A DNA stretch of 64,000 nucleotides, from contig NC_134680.1 of assembly GCF_024713945.1 (NCBI RefSeq), positions 4,888,501-4,952,500 of the forward strand. Reading direction: 5' to 3'. The notes under the pieces are model-generated. The model searched no databases, had not been told where the DNA came from, and was given only the letters and a program-made list of their open reading frames with translations. This DNA is from Dermatophagoides farinae. Its lineage: Eukaryota > Arthropoda > Arachnida > Sarcoptiformes > Pyroglyphidae. Each line of letters starts with the position of its first letter. Position 1 is the stretch's first letter. Made by a program: the position numbers and the translations under genes. Shown here piece by piece: positions 24,231 to 36,654 of this stretch.

Positions 24231-25740
24231 ATTTTTGAAAGTAGTTTACAACAATTTAAAAAATTACAACATTATAACATTGTCTATGAACGGCATTAAA
24301 TATATTTCATACATGTATTGACTTATAATTGCAACAACTATAAAAATGCCCAATCATCATTCTCTGTTTCAAAAAATTTCAACATTGAATTTTTTCATGT
24401 TCGAAATGTTTAACTTTGATATTTTTTCTATTTTTTTGCCATGGTAAATAGTAAGTAGCTGATTGATTTTTGGAGCAAATATGTAACAATGTTTTGTTGT
24501 TATTAAACATATTGTAAAATATTGGGGCATTTATTCATTTATTTATTAAAATAATAAGATGCGAAGTGTCATGCACTATTGCATCATTTTTTTATAAAAA
24601 ATCAATTAATTAATATTTTTACAAATATCTCTAATATACGTAGATTAATATTGTTTTTTGGAAAAAGATAAAATATTTGAACAAGTTCTGGTTTCCTAAA
24701 AACGAAATGAATATTTTATCGTTTTTGATTTCATATATGTTGAAATTAAAGACGTGACTTTTTTCCCATTAAATCCAAGAGTATGAATAATGGTATGTAT
24801 CTGAATTGATTAATGATAACGACAAATGTCTTTTCGTTTAGTATTTGAGTCTTAGATCGAATTCAATATCGGCTAGATTTCAATCAAAGAGAACCAGATA
24901 AGTTATGTTTTTAAATCATGCTAACAACTGATTTTTTCTTTACTATGTGTTGTAGATTGATTGTTCAATAATTATTTGAACTGTTTGTTTTGTGTATTTC
25001 AATACGAACGTGTTAAGTATAATATAACTATTTTTATTTTACTATTAAAAATTCTTCCTATTTTCAAGTCATAATCAGATTCAGATTTCCGTCGATGTTG
25101 ATGCATTGAATCTCAACCAATTTCAATTTATCAATGACCACGGAAATCAAATCACGTTTGAATCATCGATACAAACACAGGTATTTTTATTTATATTTTT
25201 TTCTAATATTTTTAACTTATTGTAATTTGTTGTTGTTTATTTTTTTTCTTTTTCTTTCTCTTTTTTTTGTAATATTTACATGTTTTTTCCCCTTTTTTTG
25301 TTAAGATATAGGGGTAAATAAAGTTTATTTAAAAAAACAAACAGGTATGTAATTGAATTGAAAATCCACGGTTACAACTAATCCTTTTCAATTATTTAGT
25401 ATAATGCCATGTAGTCAAATCTCTCAATGCCGCTGATATGATTCGAATTGCAATATTAACATATTTTTGGGATTTGTAAACTCGGACATTGTGTTGAAAA
25501 CATTTAGAACTTGGAGAACGGAACAATATATCTTTTCTATTGGACAACAAAAATTCATACCATAAAATGTTGGATTTTGGATCAGCATAATACAATTTGT
25601 GCATTATCATGATATTTTGTTTTTAAAAATAATTTATAATTTATTTATATTCATTTAATTTTACAATAAAATTTAAATTCAATACAAATAATGAAAAGGA
25701 GGTCGAAAGGGTTAAAAAGGGGGAGAGGTCAAAAATCAAA
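24231..25740. other. Segment between two related minisatellites
   Basis: About 1.5 kb of AT-rich DNA with fewer microsatellites than elsewhere. One stretch at 25079-25180 looks exon-like: an AG precedes it, 34 codons stay open with mixed composition (SVDVDALNLNQF within it), and CAG|GT follows. No neighbouring exon could be joined. A 72-codon frame at 25392-25610 on the minus strand is also of mixed composition but unrecognised. The segment could be a mobile-element or gene remnant. Confidence 0.35.
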
Positions 25741-25931
25741 GTAGTGTACTATTCGATTTGGTAGTGTGCACTATTTTGGTAGTGTACTATTCGATTTGGT
25801 AGTGTGCACTATTTTGGTAGTGTACTATCGATTTTGGTAGTGTACTAGCTGATTTGGTAGTGTACTATCGATTTTGGTAGTGTACTAGCTGATTTGGTAG
25901 TTTCGCCACTCCACTACGATTTAGTAGTGTA
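25741..25931. repeat. Second GTAGTGTAC minisatellite
   Basis: Two 38-bp units (a GTAGTGTAC half followed by a GTAGTGTGC half) are followed by two units of about 40 bp in which both halves are GTAGTGTAC-type. Decayed copies run to about 25931. The core and orientation match the array at 23819, but the higher-order unit differs, so the two amplified separately from a shared core. Confidence 0.9.
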
Positions 25932-26022
25932 CACACAAGGCTATTTTTTTTTGTGTGCAAGCCCACAATTCGACAAAAAACGACGCAGACGCACAAACAA
26001 AAATACGCAATAAAAAAAATGA

Positions 26023-26217
26023 ATGAATTACAACCAAAAAAAATTGCCACCTGCCAAACCGGATCATCATCATCATTTGGATTCATCAAATTCAAATTTC
26101 AATTCAACAAGAACAATTGTTGAAATTTATTATCATCTGAATAAAGAATCATCATTTAGGAATGATATATATCGAATTATACAGAATTCGAAAAATGGTC
26201 ATTTTTCAATTTTCTGA
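26023..26217 (+). CDS. Possible 64-residue small protein
   Basis: An ATG-initiated frame with a short His run, followed by about 35 residues of mixed composition (TRTIVEIYYHLNKES within it), ends at TGA. An overlapping ATG four bases upstream opens a different, shorter frame, which weakens the case. No family is recognised and no introns are visible. It may be a small gene, a leader frame, or chance. Confidence 0.25.
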   Translation: MNYNQKKLPPAKPDHHHHLDSSNSNFNSTRTIVEIYYHLNKESSFRNDIYRIIQNSKNGHFSIF

Positions 26218-26878
26218 ATTTTAGAATTATACACAATATAATAAATTGAGTTCGACAATGGAATTTTATTCAAAACAACAACACTGGTGAAAAAATAGCA
26301 TTATTATCCTGAATCGATATTATTCGGATTTCTTCGTGTCCTATACGCCCTATAGATGCGCGTGGTTGGTGGTGGTGGTGGTTTATCAACAAAACAAAAC
26401 AAACACTAAAATAATTACATAGTAACGCGGTGACACTTTGGATTTAAAAATAGTATATCATCTCTTTCTCCACTCAATAAAGCTATTAGTGTTTAGCATT
26501 AATAATAAATTACATACATTAAAGCCAGTAAAAAAATAAAACAAAACAAAACATTGCCAATTTTCTTGATTTGATTTCGGCTCTGAAATTTTGAAACAGA
26601 AATTTAAACCAATTTCGATCATATGATGATGATGTCTATGGAGAAAACTAAATTATGGAACAAAGTTCAAAATAAAAACAATTTCATTATCATTAATCGG
26701 ATAATTACTTATATGATGGTGATGATGATTTATCGTCCTCATGAGATAATAAAACAATGATGAGAACAATAAAATTTTGTCCTCAGAAAAAAAATTAATG
26801 TCGATCATTTTGTCATTTTGGAGATCTGAAAATTATTGTTAACACAACAAAAAAAAAAACAAAAATTGAAATCGAATC
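26218..26878. other. Intergenic DNA upstream of the four-TM gene
   Basis: No gene seen. Contains a (GGT)n patch near 26370, and the variant ATAGATGCG at about 26352. A TATA-like or initiator signal for the downstream gene could not be fixed. Confidence 0.5.
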
Positions 26879-27440
26879 ATGGCTGAACCACATTCGATAT
26901 CATCAATGTTACAATGCAAAAAATGGACATTAAGTTTACTATGCATAGCAAGAATCATTCTATGTATCATATTGACCGTATTGGAAATACAACAATCATC
27001 ATCATCATCATCATCATCGATATATGATTTGTTGGAACAATTGGCCACTGTTCATGGTGAAACTGTAAGATCCCATGATGATTTGATTTCAAAATTTCTA
27101 TATTTTCAATAATAAAAATTAGGAAGCGATTCGTATTTCATTGATTCTATTCACCATCGTTACCATATTGATCCTTGTGATCGGTATATGTGGTGTTTAT
27201 TTGGAAAATTATTCCATTTCCATCACATTTGGTTCAATCATTTTCCTTGTCATATTCATTGATGCTGATCTGGCTCTTTTTTATAATCGTATCAATTTCA
27301 TCGGTTTTATAATGACCATTTTTGTATTGACGGCCAATATTTGGATCAATCCAGATTTGGAACATATTTTATCACAACGACGATTACAAAGAAATCTAGT
27401 GATTAATCATGGTGGAATCAATCATGGTTTTAAAAATTGA
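26879..27440 (+). CDS. Small four-transmembrane protein
   Basis: Two exons, 26879-27064 and 27123-27440, join in phase 0 and give 167 residues. Four hydrophobic stretches are visible: about 19-39, 64-86, 93-114 and 119-137. A Ser run (about 41-48) lies in the first loop. The short N-terminus holds the sequence AEPHSISSML and the C-terminus is basic (SQRRLQRN). Tetraspan topology with short loops and no large Cys-bearing loop argues against a classical tetraspanin. No family is recognised. An AATAAA signal follows near 27466. Without the splice the first exon runs into a stop, while the second exon alone lacks a start near its hydrophobic segment, so the two-exon model is preferred. Confidence 0.7.
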
Positions 27441-29995
27441 TTAAAATCCGAATTTTATTGTTCAAATAAATAAATAAAAAATGTTTTCGAGTAAATATCA
27501 AAATTGTGGGTTAAAATAGCCAAATTGAAAATAGCCAAAGCAGAAAATAGCCAAATCTGGAAAATAGCCAAATATTGAAAATAGCCAAATCTGCAAATAG
27601 CAAAAGCAGAAAATAGAAAATTCTTTCTCAACTTCCATTTCCTTTAGTCGATCTTTATTTGTGTTATTAACCAAATTATGTTTTCCTTCAAAAAAACAAA
27701 AATTGGATCGTTCCAAGTGGAACTAGAGTCAAAAAAGAAAATTACCAGTTTTATCTGAATTATTAAAATCATTTTTCTTACCATCATATAAAGGTAATTT
27801 TCCGGAATTTGTAAGTTCCACCACTTGGATGAGGGGGGGATCAGAAAAAATTGTTATTTCGAAATACAAATTGAAATGTGGAATAATATAAACCGAAATG
27901 AAGAAAAAGACACAAAGTTCAGTTTAATAATAAAGTAACAAAAATAATAATTTGATTAGTTTTAACTAATCAATTTATAACCTGGGACGATTTAATAGCA
28001 GATTAATCGGACCAGGTTCAGCCCGAAAATAAAAAAGTAAAAATTAAGAGAGTGTGCATACGACGACGTCATTATTGTTGATAATAAATTAAAATTTTTC
28101 TTTATTGATCAAAGTTTTAAAAATAATGCGAAATCAAATTTCATTCAGTACAAACGGTTTACGAAATAACTGCTTTGAATAATATATTTTTCTTCATTGT
28201 GGAACTCCATTGGTGATAATATCTCAACGAAACAAAACACAGAAACACAAAAATGAAATATTAAATTTAGTTTATTAATCGGTTGTCTTTCTTTCCACGT
28301 GTAATTGAACAATAATCGTTTTTTAAAAAGAATAAATGTTACAAATGTGAGTTTTCGAAAAATAGAACTAAAACAATTCGATTTTTATATTATAAGCTTT
28401 AAAAAAATAGAAATCGAACAATTTGGTTATATGCGAAAAATTTTTCACTACATAGTGGTGTGAACAATGAACAAGCAACATTGAAAAAATTTGACGTCGA
28501 TGTATGGTGATAGAAATACAGAAATTTTCTTCATTCTTCATAGAGAATTTGGTGTCGTATTCGGAACGTTTTTCGTAATTTTTGATGTTTAATGGATTCG
28601 AAACATCCGATGTTATCACTATAATGATGTTTCGAATACATTCTTCTTGTGTATAATTCAAAGTTTGCTTTAAATTTTTTCAATTTGGCATTATATTTTT
28701 TATGGATTTTGGTGTTTCTTTTAGCACATTTGAAATGATTCGACAAGTTGTGATTCATTCGTATTTTCAGCAGTCATTTTTAAATCGTTAATTTTATGCT
28801 GTTTTTGTATTTCATCTACCCAATGGGATCATGATTATGTTCTTTTTTTTCAATGAATAGTGTTTCCATTATTCCATTGCCGTTTACTATTATTCGTTTT
28901 TTACAAAAACGTTGGTTACATTTATAATATATTGTGTCGCTACATTTTTGAAATCAATATTTAATATAAAATATGTACGGAACTGTGTTTCTAGCGCTTT
29001 TAAGTGATCGATAATAATTTTTGCAATAAAAGTTTTACAATGATTTTTCTCAATTAAAATTTATATATATATAATCTTAAGACTTTAGAGTCTAAAAAAA
29101 ACGACCAAACCAAAAGTAAAGACCAAAGACCAAAGACCAAAGTTTAGACCATACTCGATAGTTCTTGCCATTAAAAATCACTAAACGATTTTTAACTTTT
29201 TCAAGTGAATTCAACATATTATTAAACGATTCCATTTTAAATTCGAAAAATTTCAAAATAACACATACAAAATTAAAAGTTCAGTCTCATAATCTGTGAA
29301 AAACTATACAAAACTGTTAAGCTTATTTTGTAAGATTAAAGCATATGTATAAATAAATAGTATTATTATACTATTGTTGTTAGTAAAATTACATAATCAA
29401 ATATTTACAACATGGGTGATGGTATATTTTTTACCTTTTTGGGAGTTTATAAAATTTTGGCCATCATGATCATCATTATTTTCATTATTACTATATTCGA
29501 TGCTGGCACCAAGAATAATTTCATCCATTGTTTGTATGTGTGTGTGTGTGTGTATGTCGAAATCGAAATCAAAAATGGCGAACAAAATCAAAATAATGAA
29601 TATTAAGCCAGTTTTTTTTTATTTGGACAAAAAAGAAAATGAAAATGTATAAGTAAGAAAATGCATTTCATCATGAACAGGAACAAATGGAACAACAGGA
29701 ACAAATGTGTGTTGTGAAATGGCCTTTCATATAAAATGTGTTATTTTTCGCTATTTTTTTTATTGCGCTAATTTATTTAGCTATCTTTCATCATTGGCTC
29801 ATTTCAATGATTGGCTATTTTTTCCATATCACAACCAATATTAACATCTGTCGACTGTTGTGCCATCTGACAATAGTCGTGGAAAACTTTTTTTGTAAAC
29901 AGATTTATCGAAACGCAATAAAATTGCATCATTATTCGAATGAATTGCAATTTTTATCACTCAATAATAAAAAAAATTTCAAATAAAATCAAGAA
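27441..29995. other. Intergenic DNA with short tandem repeats
   Basis: Contains the AAAATAGCC array at 27513-27620 and a small GACCAAA repeat near 29120-29145. A 75-codon basic frame at 28531-28758 on the minus strand has mixed composition (SDNIGCFESIKHQ within it) and overlaps another frame at 28368-28661. Neither is recognised and either may be a decayed coding or transposon fragment. Otherwise AT-rich DNA with nothing identifiable. Confidence 0.45.
27513..27620. repeat. 16-17-bp tandem repeat, AAAATAGCCAAAT core
   Basis: Six to seven diverged copies start at about 27513, 27528, 27544, 27561, 27578 and 27594. It begins some 30 bp past the polyadenylation signal of the four-TM gene. Confidence 0.85.
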
Positions 29996-30483
29996 ATGTC
30001 TTCAAATTGTGGTCACGAATCTAATATGATGGATGAACATCAGAATGGTCATCAGAAAACACGTGTCGAAGTTCGTAACCAAGCATTGGAATTGAATAGA
30101 AAACGTAATCAATTGGAAAATGAAATCAAAGAATTTATGGCCATTTTACAATCGGTAATTTTTCAATTAAATAATTCATTCATTTAAATTGGTTATCTTT
30201 GGTTTTTTCTCTCTTTTTTTTTCATGAAGCAAGGTGTTGGTTTGACCGAATCATTAGTCGATTCTGAAGGTTTTCCACGTAATGATATCGATATCAATTT
30301 GGTTCGAACGGCACGAAATCGAATCATATGTAAATGTTTTTTTTTCTTCATTCAAAATTATTCCAACAATAATCTTTTTTTTTTCTTTCAAATCTAGGTC
30401 TCCAAAATGATCTTCGTGCATTGATGCGTCAGATTGAAGATAGTCTTTCGGATTATTTTGTTGCCAGTACAAATGAACAATAA
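29996..30483 (+). CDS. PSMD9: PSMD9/Nas2-like proteasome chaperone lacking PDZ domain
   Basis: Three exons (29996-30154, 30230-30329, 30398-30483) give 114 residues. After a non-conserved start, the sequence follows the Nas2 N-terminal helical domain: a charged helix, then GVGLTESLVDSEGFPR, DIDINLVRTAR and IICLQND, closely matching human PSMD9/p27. In that family the protein is a 26S proteasome assembly chaperone that holds the ATPase subunit Rpt5; the C-terminal PDZ domain contacts the Rpt5 tail. Here a TAA follows soon after the helical domain and the PDZ half is missing. I found no PDZ exon on the same strand before the next gene. It could be a truncated but functional form, or the PDZ part could lie elsewhere. 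Splice phases fit the conserved protein exactly. Confidence 0.85.
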
Positions 30484-33400
30484 ATGAATAAATCAAAAAA
30501 AATTTTCAATCAATCAAACAAAACATCATTTTCGTTCAATTGTAATTTGTTGTTTGTTATATTCACAAAAATTTGAAACAATTTATCTAAACAATTCTCG
30601 AATTGGAAAATGATAGACATATGCTGAGCTAAACACCATTGTTGGCTGGCCTTAATTCTGCTGAATAAGTCAGAAATCTTATAATGTAAATATTTAAAGA
30701 ATCGTGAACCCAACAACGACAACAACAACAAGAGTTTAAGTTTCGAATAACTTTTTTCTCTTTGGTCCATTGAAGAAGAAAAATGTTTTTTTTTCGTTTA
30801 TTTTTAGAATGTAAATAACCAACAGCCACCACTACCATATGGATACAAATTGGTTTGTTCAAATCATATAAAACTGTGTAATAATTTAGAAAATCTATAA
30901 TCATACGATTACCCATCAATCGATCGATCGATGAATCAGTCATAAATCGAAAGAATCTTTGAAATCACAACAACATTCAGTGGATGATTCATTTTTTGTG
31001 AAAAAAAATAATCAACAAGTTGTCACACATCACAGATGTTATTGTTTGGTTGATTGAGTGACAATTGTCACCAATATTTCAATTGCAATTAATCGATTGT
31101 CGAACAAAAAAAATCATTTTCATCATTTCTACTGACTGACATTCATTTGTTTCTCTTCTCTTTATCCATTCATCAAATGTTCAATTGGTTGACATGATTT
31201 GATTGATTGATTGATTGATTGTGTCTGGATTACTGAAATTTTCTTCATTTTTTTCCACCCTTATTTGGTAAATGAATGAGCCAACGAGACAAAAAAAAGA
31301 TTGACACAATGATCATAGACATATTCATTACATATTACATGACATCCTAATCACCAATTTCATAATTTTTTTGCTGTTGTTGTTAGCTTTTGTTTACTCG
31401 GTTGATTTGTTTCAATTAATTTCATTTTCTTCTCCTGTTTACATCTCATTTTTGGATGTCCACATCAATCAAATGTTCGATGATGATGATGACGATGACG
31501 GTGATGGCATCCATCACATTTTTCCTCATCAAGAAACGGTGGTGGGCGTTTTTTTTTGTTGTTGTTGTTTTTGTTGCTTCAATCATCCGTCCGGATTGTG
31601 GTCGACACCTCCGTTAAATTTTTCTTGTTTTCAGCATTTATGCTCTAAATTTCGTAATAATTGTGTTCATGTGTGTGTGTGTGTACAAATCATTTCATTT
31701 CATTAAATTAAATTTCAATCATAATGAGAGCAAAAAAAAATCAAAATTTTTATTCATTTACCATTTCACGTCATTTATGGTGACGACCATTACCAAAAAA
31801 AACGCATTCGTTCTGATGACGCATGCGTACATTTCTCACATTTAGCATTTTTTTTTTTGATCATTTTTCATTCGTATTCGTTTTTTTTACTTTGTCTTGT
31901 TTGTTTAAGGTTCATGATTTTTCCGTTCGAAATTGAGATTTTTGAAATTTTTTTTCTCTTTTATCGCCAGTGTGTGTGTGTTCCGGCATCTAGTTGTTCC
32001 AGAAACATAAATTTTTTTCAACAAAAAAAAAATTTATCATTTCGCAATAACACCTTTTTGAGCAAAAAAAAAAAAAAATCAGAAAATTCCCTTATTAAGT
32101 CTAATGTGTGTGTTTGTTTTTTTTGTTTTTTTTTTTATTAAAACAGACATTTTTCCACTTTATTCCATTTTGAAAGCCGGTAGTTACGTTAAAAAAAATT
32201 AACTTGACTTTTTTTTTGGATCTATTTCATTTTTTTCAAGTTTGTGTTCCAGATAGAAGCGTGAAAATTATTATTGCTGCTTTCATGTGCCTACAACGAC
32301 AACAACAACAATGTATGGCGACTATTTTATTGTTTGTGTGTGTGTGTGTGTGCGTGTTTAAAATCAACACTTGGTTGCTTGGTTTTATTATTTGACAATT
32401 TTTATTTAAAATTTATGTGATGATAAGATTATTTGCACTAAAATTTGTGAAATTTAAATCTTTTTTTTCTGCCTTTATAGAATCGACCAGAATCTCTCAC
32501 TCATAGACAGAGAGAGGCAATTGCTGCTTGAATGAATATCTGGTTCTTGGCCATTATAAACACAAAGTTTGTGCTGGTGTGTGTGTTTGTGTGTAAAGAA
32601 AAATCTCATTATCATCATCATCATCGCGGTTTTTTGGCACAATTTTAATTTTTCACCATTTTTAAGAATAATACGGATTCAATCCGATTGTTGTTCCGTT
32701 GTTGTTGTCATATTGCCAACAACAAATCATTGAAAGTGAGGAAGAAGAAAAAAAAATTGCATCACATTCATTCGTTCATTCATCAAAATCACAACAAAAC
32801 AGAAATCCTTCAAAAAAAAAAATTTGTTTTTCCCACACTCACATACACACTTCATTAATGATAAATGCAATGTAGTGTAGTATGCACACTACCAGAGCAA
32901 CCAGAAACATCAAAATCTAGCAAAAAAAAAAAAAAAAATCCGACATAGCCACATCATATTTGGTGGCAATAAAAAAAAATAAAATAAAATCTCCGATCAA
33001 GCACGTATGTGATGAATAAAAAAATAGACAGAAAAAAAATTATAATTATCATCAACATCATCGACAAGAAAAAAAACGACAATTTGATGGTGATATATAC
33101 ATGTTATATTTGGTGGTGCACAACTGTTTTTTTTTTTTTTTTTTTGTTATACACGATATTTCTGCGTATATGTGTGTGTGAATAGTGATGTTGTTTGACA
33201 TTATCATCAACATGATATAAATGACCCTTAGATATGATATGATTTTTGAAAAACAAAACAAAAAAAATTTCCTCTTTTTTTTCATTCATTTTGATACATT
33301 CAAACATTGGTCGACCTTCAACGACGATCCGATTATAGACATATATACCGCAAGATGAAGAGATAGAGAGATAGATTATATCTTTGAATATTGTGTAAAG

Positions 33401-33557
33401 GAATGTAACATTTCTTTTACACAGCACAACAACCATATTATATAGATAGATAATATCAACAAGAAAAAAAAATTTTTTAGTGTTAACTATAGTTATCATA
33501 CGGAAAATTGATGTGATTTTTTTTCGATTTGATTTTGTTGCGATTAATTACAACTAA
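30484..33557. other. Intergenic DNA between PSMD9-like and ena genes
   Basis: No gene recognised. TG/CA, T-run and TCA microsatellites dominate. A lone inverted copy of the minisatellite core occurs at 32872-32892 (GTAGTGT and ACACTAC arms). Long T-rich open frames are repeat artefacts. Confidence 0.5.
32872..32892. repeat. Dispersed single copy of the GTAGTGT/ACACTAC element
   Basis: Arms GTAGTGT (32872-32878) and ACACTAC (32886-32892) flank a 7-nt centre, matching the inverted pair inside the 74-bp minisatellite some 9 kb away. It suggests the core is a dispersed element and not only a local array. Confidence 0.5.
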
Positions 33558-34025
33558 CTAACCAAAAAACGAAACGAAACGAAAACGAATAACCAAAAAC
33601 GACAACATTTTTTCAACACCATCATCAACACCACGATCATCAACGAGTCATCATCATCATCATCACCTCTACCATCATCAAATGAACAACAACAACAGCA
33701 ACAACAACAACTGTTGGGTTTTTTATTAACAATATTAATAATTTCCATCATTGTCATTATAGTGACCATTTTAATCTGTCAATTAGCGGAATTTTGTTGG
33801 TGGTTAAAAACGATCAATAATATTGTTGATGGTGATGATGATGATGATAATTGTAATGGCCACCACCACCACCATGATAATCAATTGGATCACCAAAATC
33901 AAATTACAATCAATGAAAATTTAATAGTTGATAGATCGAAAAAATCATCATCATCATCATCGTCGTCATCATCATCAACAGTAATTGTTATTGAAAATAC
34001 GCAGCCAGAACAATATCTCCATACA
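33558..34025 (+). other. Long open but ATG-less 5' leader of ena
   Basis: The frame continuous with the ena start codon is open from 33558 but has no ATG before 34026. It would encode Gln/Ser runs, a hydrophobic stretch and an Asp/His run. A plausible acceptor ends at 33761 (T-rich, then TATAG), so part may be intronic. It is best read as untranslated leader. Confidence 0.5.
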
Positions 34026-36285
34026 ATGAGGTAAGGCTGTTGCATAATTTTGTGTTGCCAAAATTAATTTTTTTATTTTTTTTATCTAAAAACCAGGGGC
34101 CAAACAGAATTCAGTCTAGTCATCATAAATGGTCTTATGCATCATTATATAAATGAAAAATGGATCATTATGGGCCAATCACGTATCGGTATATATCATG
34201 ATACTGAAGCCAATACATTTCGTATTGTTGGAAGGAAGTTAGATAATTATGATGTAAGTGCAATTGGAATTTATAAATTATGAAATGGAAGAAAAAATGT
34301 TACAATCTTTATATGGTTATTTTGTCATGTTAAACCATTGTGTATAACGACCTGATCGGCATGTATTTTCAGTGGGTTGTTGTTGTTTTTTTTTACATGT
34401 TTGATGTATATACAGAGGACATGTATAGAGATTTTTTTGTTTTGTTTTGCCATATTTCTTTTTCGTTGTTGATTCTATTTATTTGTTTAATAATTGTGTT
34501 TGTTTTATTTATTTATTTATGTTTTTTAATCGGATCATCTTTATTTTGTGTTGATCAATGTACACAGGTTGTGGCCAATTGTGCAATCAATGAATCATTC
34601 TGTTATAATAAAGCAACAACAACATTTCATCAATGGAGAGACATTATTGACGATAGAGTTTTCGGTGTAAAATTTGCCAATATTAATGATGCACAATTGT
34701 TTGGTGAAACTGTTGATAAGATTGTTGATTCATCGGAAAAAATTGCTAGACTAACCGCAACATCATCAAATAATCTATCTACTATGGCCAACCAAATTGA
34801 TGTTGTTGATGATGATGATATTCGACATCATAATCATCATTATCAACAGCAACAACAATTTCCACAACAACATTTCGAATCAAACAATCAAACATCCGTT
34901 ATTGAATCATCATTATCAAAACATTCAACAACATTAACACGAAAGAATATTGTTTCATTTAATGGTGGTAATGAATTTGCAATGGAGAATGGTTATCATA
35001 ACTATCAACAACAACAACAACAACAACAGCAGCAGCAGCAACAACATCCACCATTATCATCATCATCATCTTGTTCATCCTCAATATCATCCTCATCGAT
35101 ATCATCAACAACGAACAATAACAGTAGCAACAATGTTAATGTCATCGAAATTTCCCAATGTAAGTTATATCATATTTCATATATCGACTTTGACTCAATT
35201 TTCTAATAATTTTTTTTTTCATCTAAACATTCTTCTGATCAATGTTTATTACGCCGTAATTATTTCGTTGTTATAATATAAAGACAACAATAATAACAAC
35301 AACAGGACAATGAATGATACATCATCATCAATGATGAAGAATCCTGCACCGACATATGTATCAGTTGAACCAAAATCGATTCATACACCTTCAACCATAG
35401 AGGTAGCTCCCCCTCCTCCTCCACCACCGCCACCGCCTCCGATGGTTCCACCTCATCTAAAAATCCCACCAAAGCCAACAATATCTGGTATGTTGTTAAG
35501 ATGAAAAGAATTTTGGTTTTTAAAATTATTAATGTTTTTAGTGAAACCGGAATCATTATCAAACGGTGTGAATAGAACTGTTCAACCATTTTATGAGAGT
35601 AAAATGACACAATCAAATCCAAATCTAAGTAATCTATGCAATAATAATAATAGTCGACAACCACCATCATCAAATCTTATCGATGAAATGGCACAAACAT
35701 TGGCTAAACGACGAGCAAAAATTGAAGAAAATGAACAATCAAATGTAGATCATTGTAATAAATCGAATGATTCGATGATGATAACTCCCACAAGTCGACA
35801 ACAGCCTGGAGCAACATCACCAATCAAATGTTATAATTCAGTCAATTCAACCATACGACGATTAAATTCAATCAGGTAAAAACATTTTTTTTTTGCTGAC
35901 ATTTATCATTCAAATAAAAAATTTTAATTTACATAGTAATGGTTCATCATCATCATCTAATCATAATGGTGTTGCTAATAATCATCGTCAAAATGGCAAA
36001 AGTTCAACAATGAATACTAATTTACGAATGAATTCACAATCATTGATAAATATTGCCAATGGTGTTCGTTCTAATGGCCATCAATTTCGGGCGCAATCGC
36101 CGGCGCCACCACCACCACCGTTGGCTGCTCCACCTTTACCACCGATTGTTCCAAATATGAACGGATCATCATCATCATCATCATCGCAAACATCATATGA
36201 TCGTCTTAAAGAAGAAATAATGCAAGAATTTCGTCAAGAATTAATACAATTCAAACGTGAATTACTAAATGGTGAATATCGATAG
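34026..36285 (+). CDS. ena: Enabled/VASP actin-assembly protein
   Basis: Six exons (34026-34030, 34097-34253, 34568-35159, 35284-35487, 35542-35875, 35937-36285) give 546 residues. The first exon holds only ATG plus two bases; this start matches the short N-terminus of fly Ena. An EVH1 domain fills about residues 1-115, with RIGIYHDTEANTFRIVGRKL and TFHQWRD. A Ser/Gln/His linker, a polyproline stretch (for profilin and SH3 binding, about 340-350) and an EVH2 region follow. EVH2 includes a G-actin-binding-like block (LIDEMAQTLAKRR) and a C-terminal tetramerising helix (YDRLKEEIMQEFRQEL). A second polyproline patch precedes that helix. Ena proteins bind FPPPP partners, recruit profilin-actin and extend filaments at leading edges and axons. 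The F-actin-binding block is not clear. Confidence 0.92.
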
Positions 36286-36645
36286 TTTTGTTTGTCATCA
36301 GACTTTTTTTATTAATTGTCTGATTTCCATATTTAATTTAGCCATTCGACTAGAAATTTCCAGCACTTTAAATGGTGATAATCGTACATAATCTCGATGC
36401 TGATGATCATATATTTGGACCATCAAAAAGAAAAAAAAATGATGAAAAGTGATTGGAAGAATACATTTGAAAATAATATGCATTTTTTGTATGCATTATG
36501 TTTATATACAACCAAAAAAACGAACCATAAGAAAATTTTTATTTATAATCAATAAGAACGATATATAATGATAAACAAAATTGATAATCGAAATCGATTA
36601 GAAACAAAATAAAAAAAAATATTAAAATAAAAGGCTCCACCATCA

Positions 36646-36654
36646 ATAGATGGC
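36646..36654 (+). promoter_or_regulatory. ATAGATGGC motif, downstream of ena
   Basis: The context TCAATAGATGGCAG resembles the CTCF core CCASYAGRKGGCRS except at the first and fourth positions. It lies 360 bp past the ena stop codon. Function inferred from recurrence only. Confidence 0.35.

Noticed and set aside
30510-30770. Minus-strand frame with faint PDZ resemblance, as an inverted PSMD9 PDZ exon
   Set aside because: The resemblance is a few hydrophobic positions across two frames and lacks the PDZ glycine loop; chance is the simpler explanation.
33714-34025. Transmembrane N-terminal extension of Ena
   Set aside because: The frame has no ATG before 34026, starts only at TTG, and the ATG at 34026 gives an N-terminus like fly Ena. 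Treated as untranslated leader.
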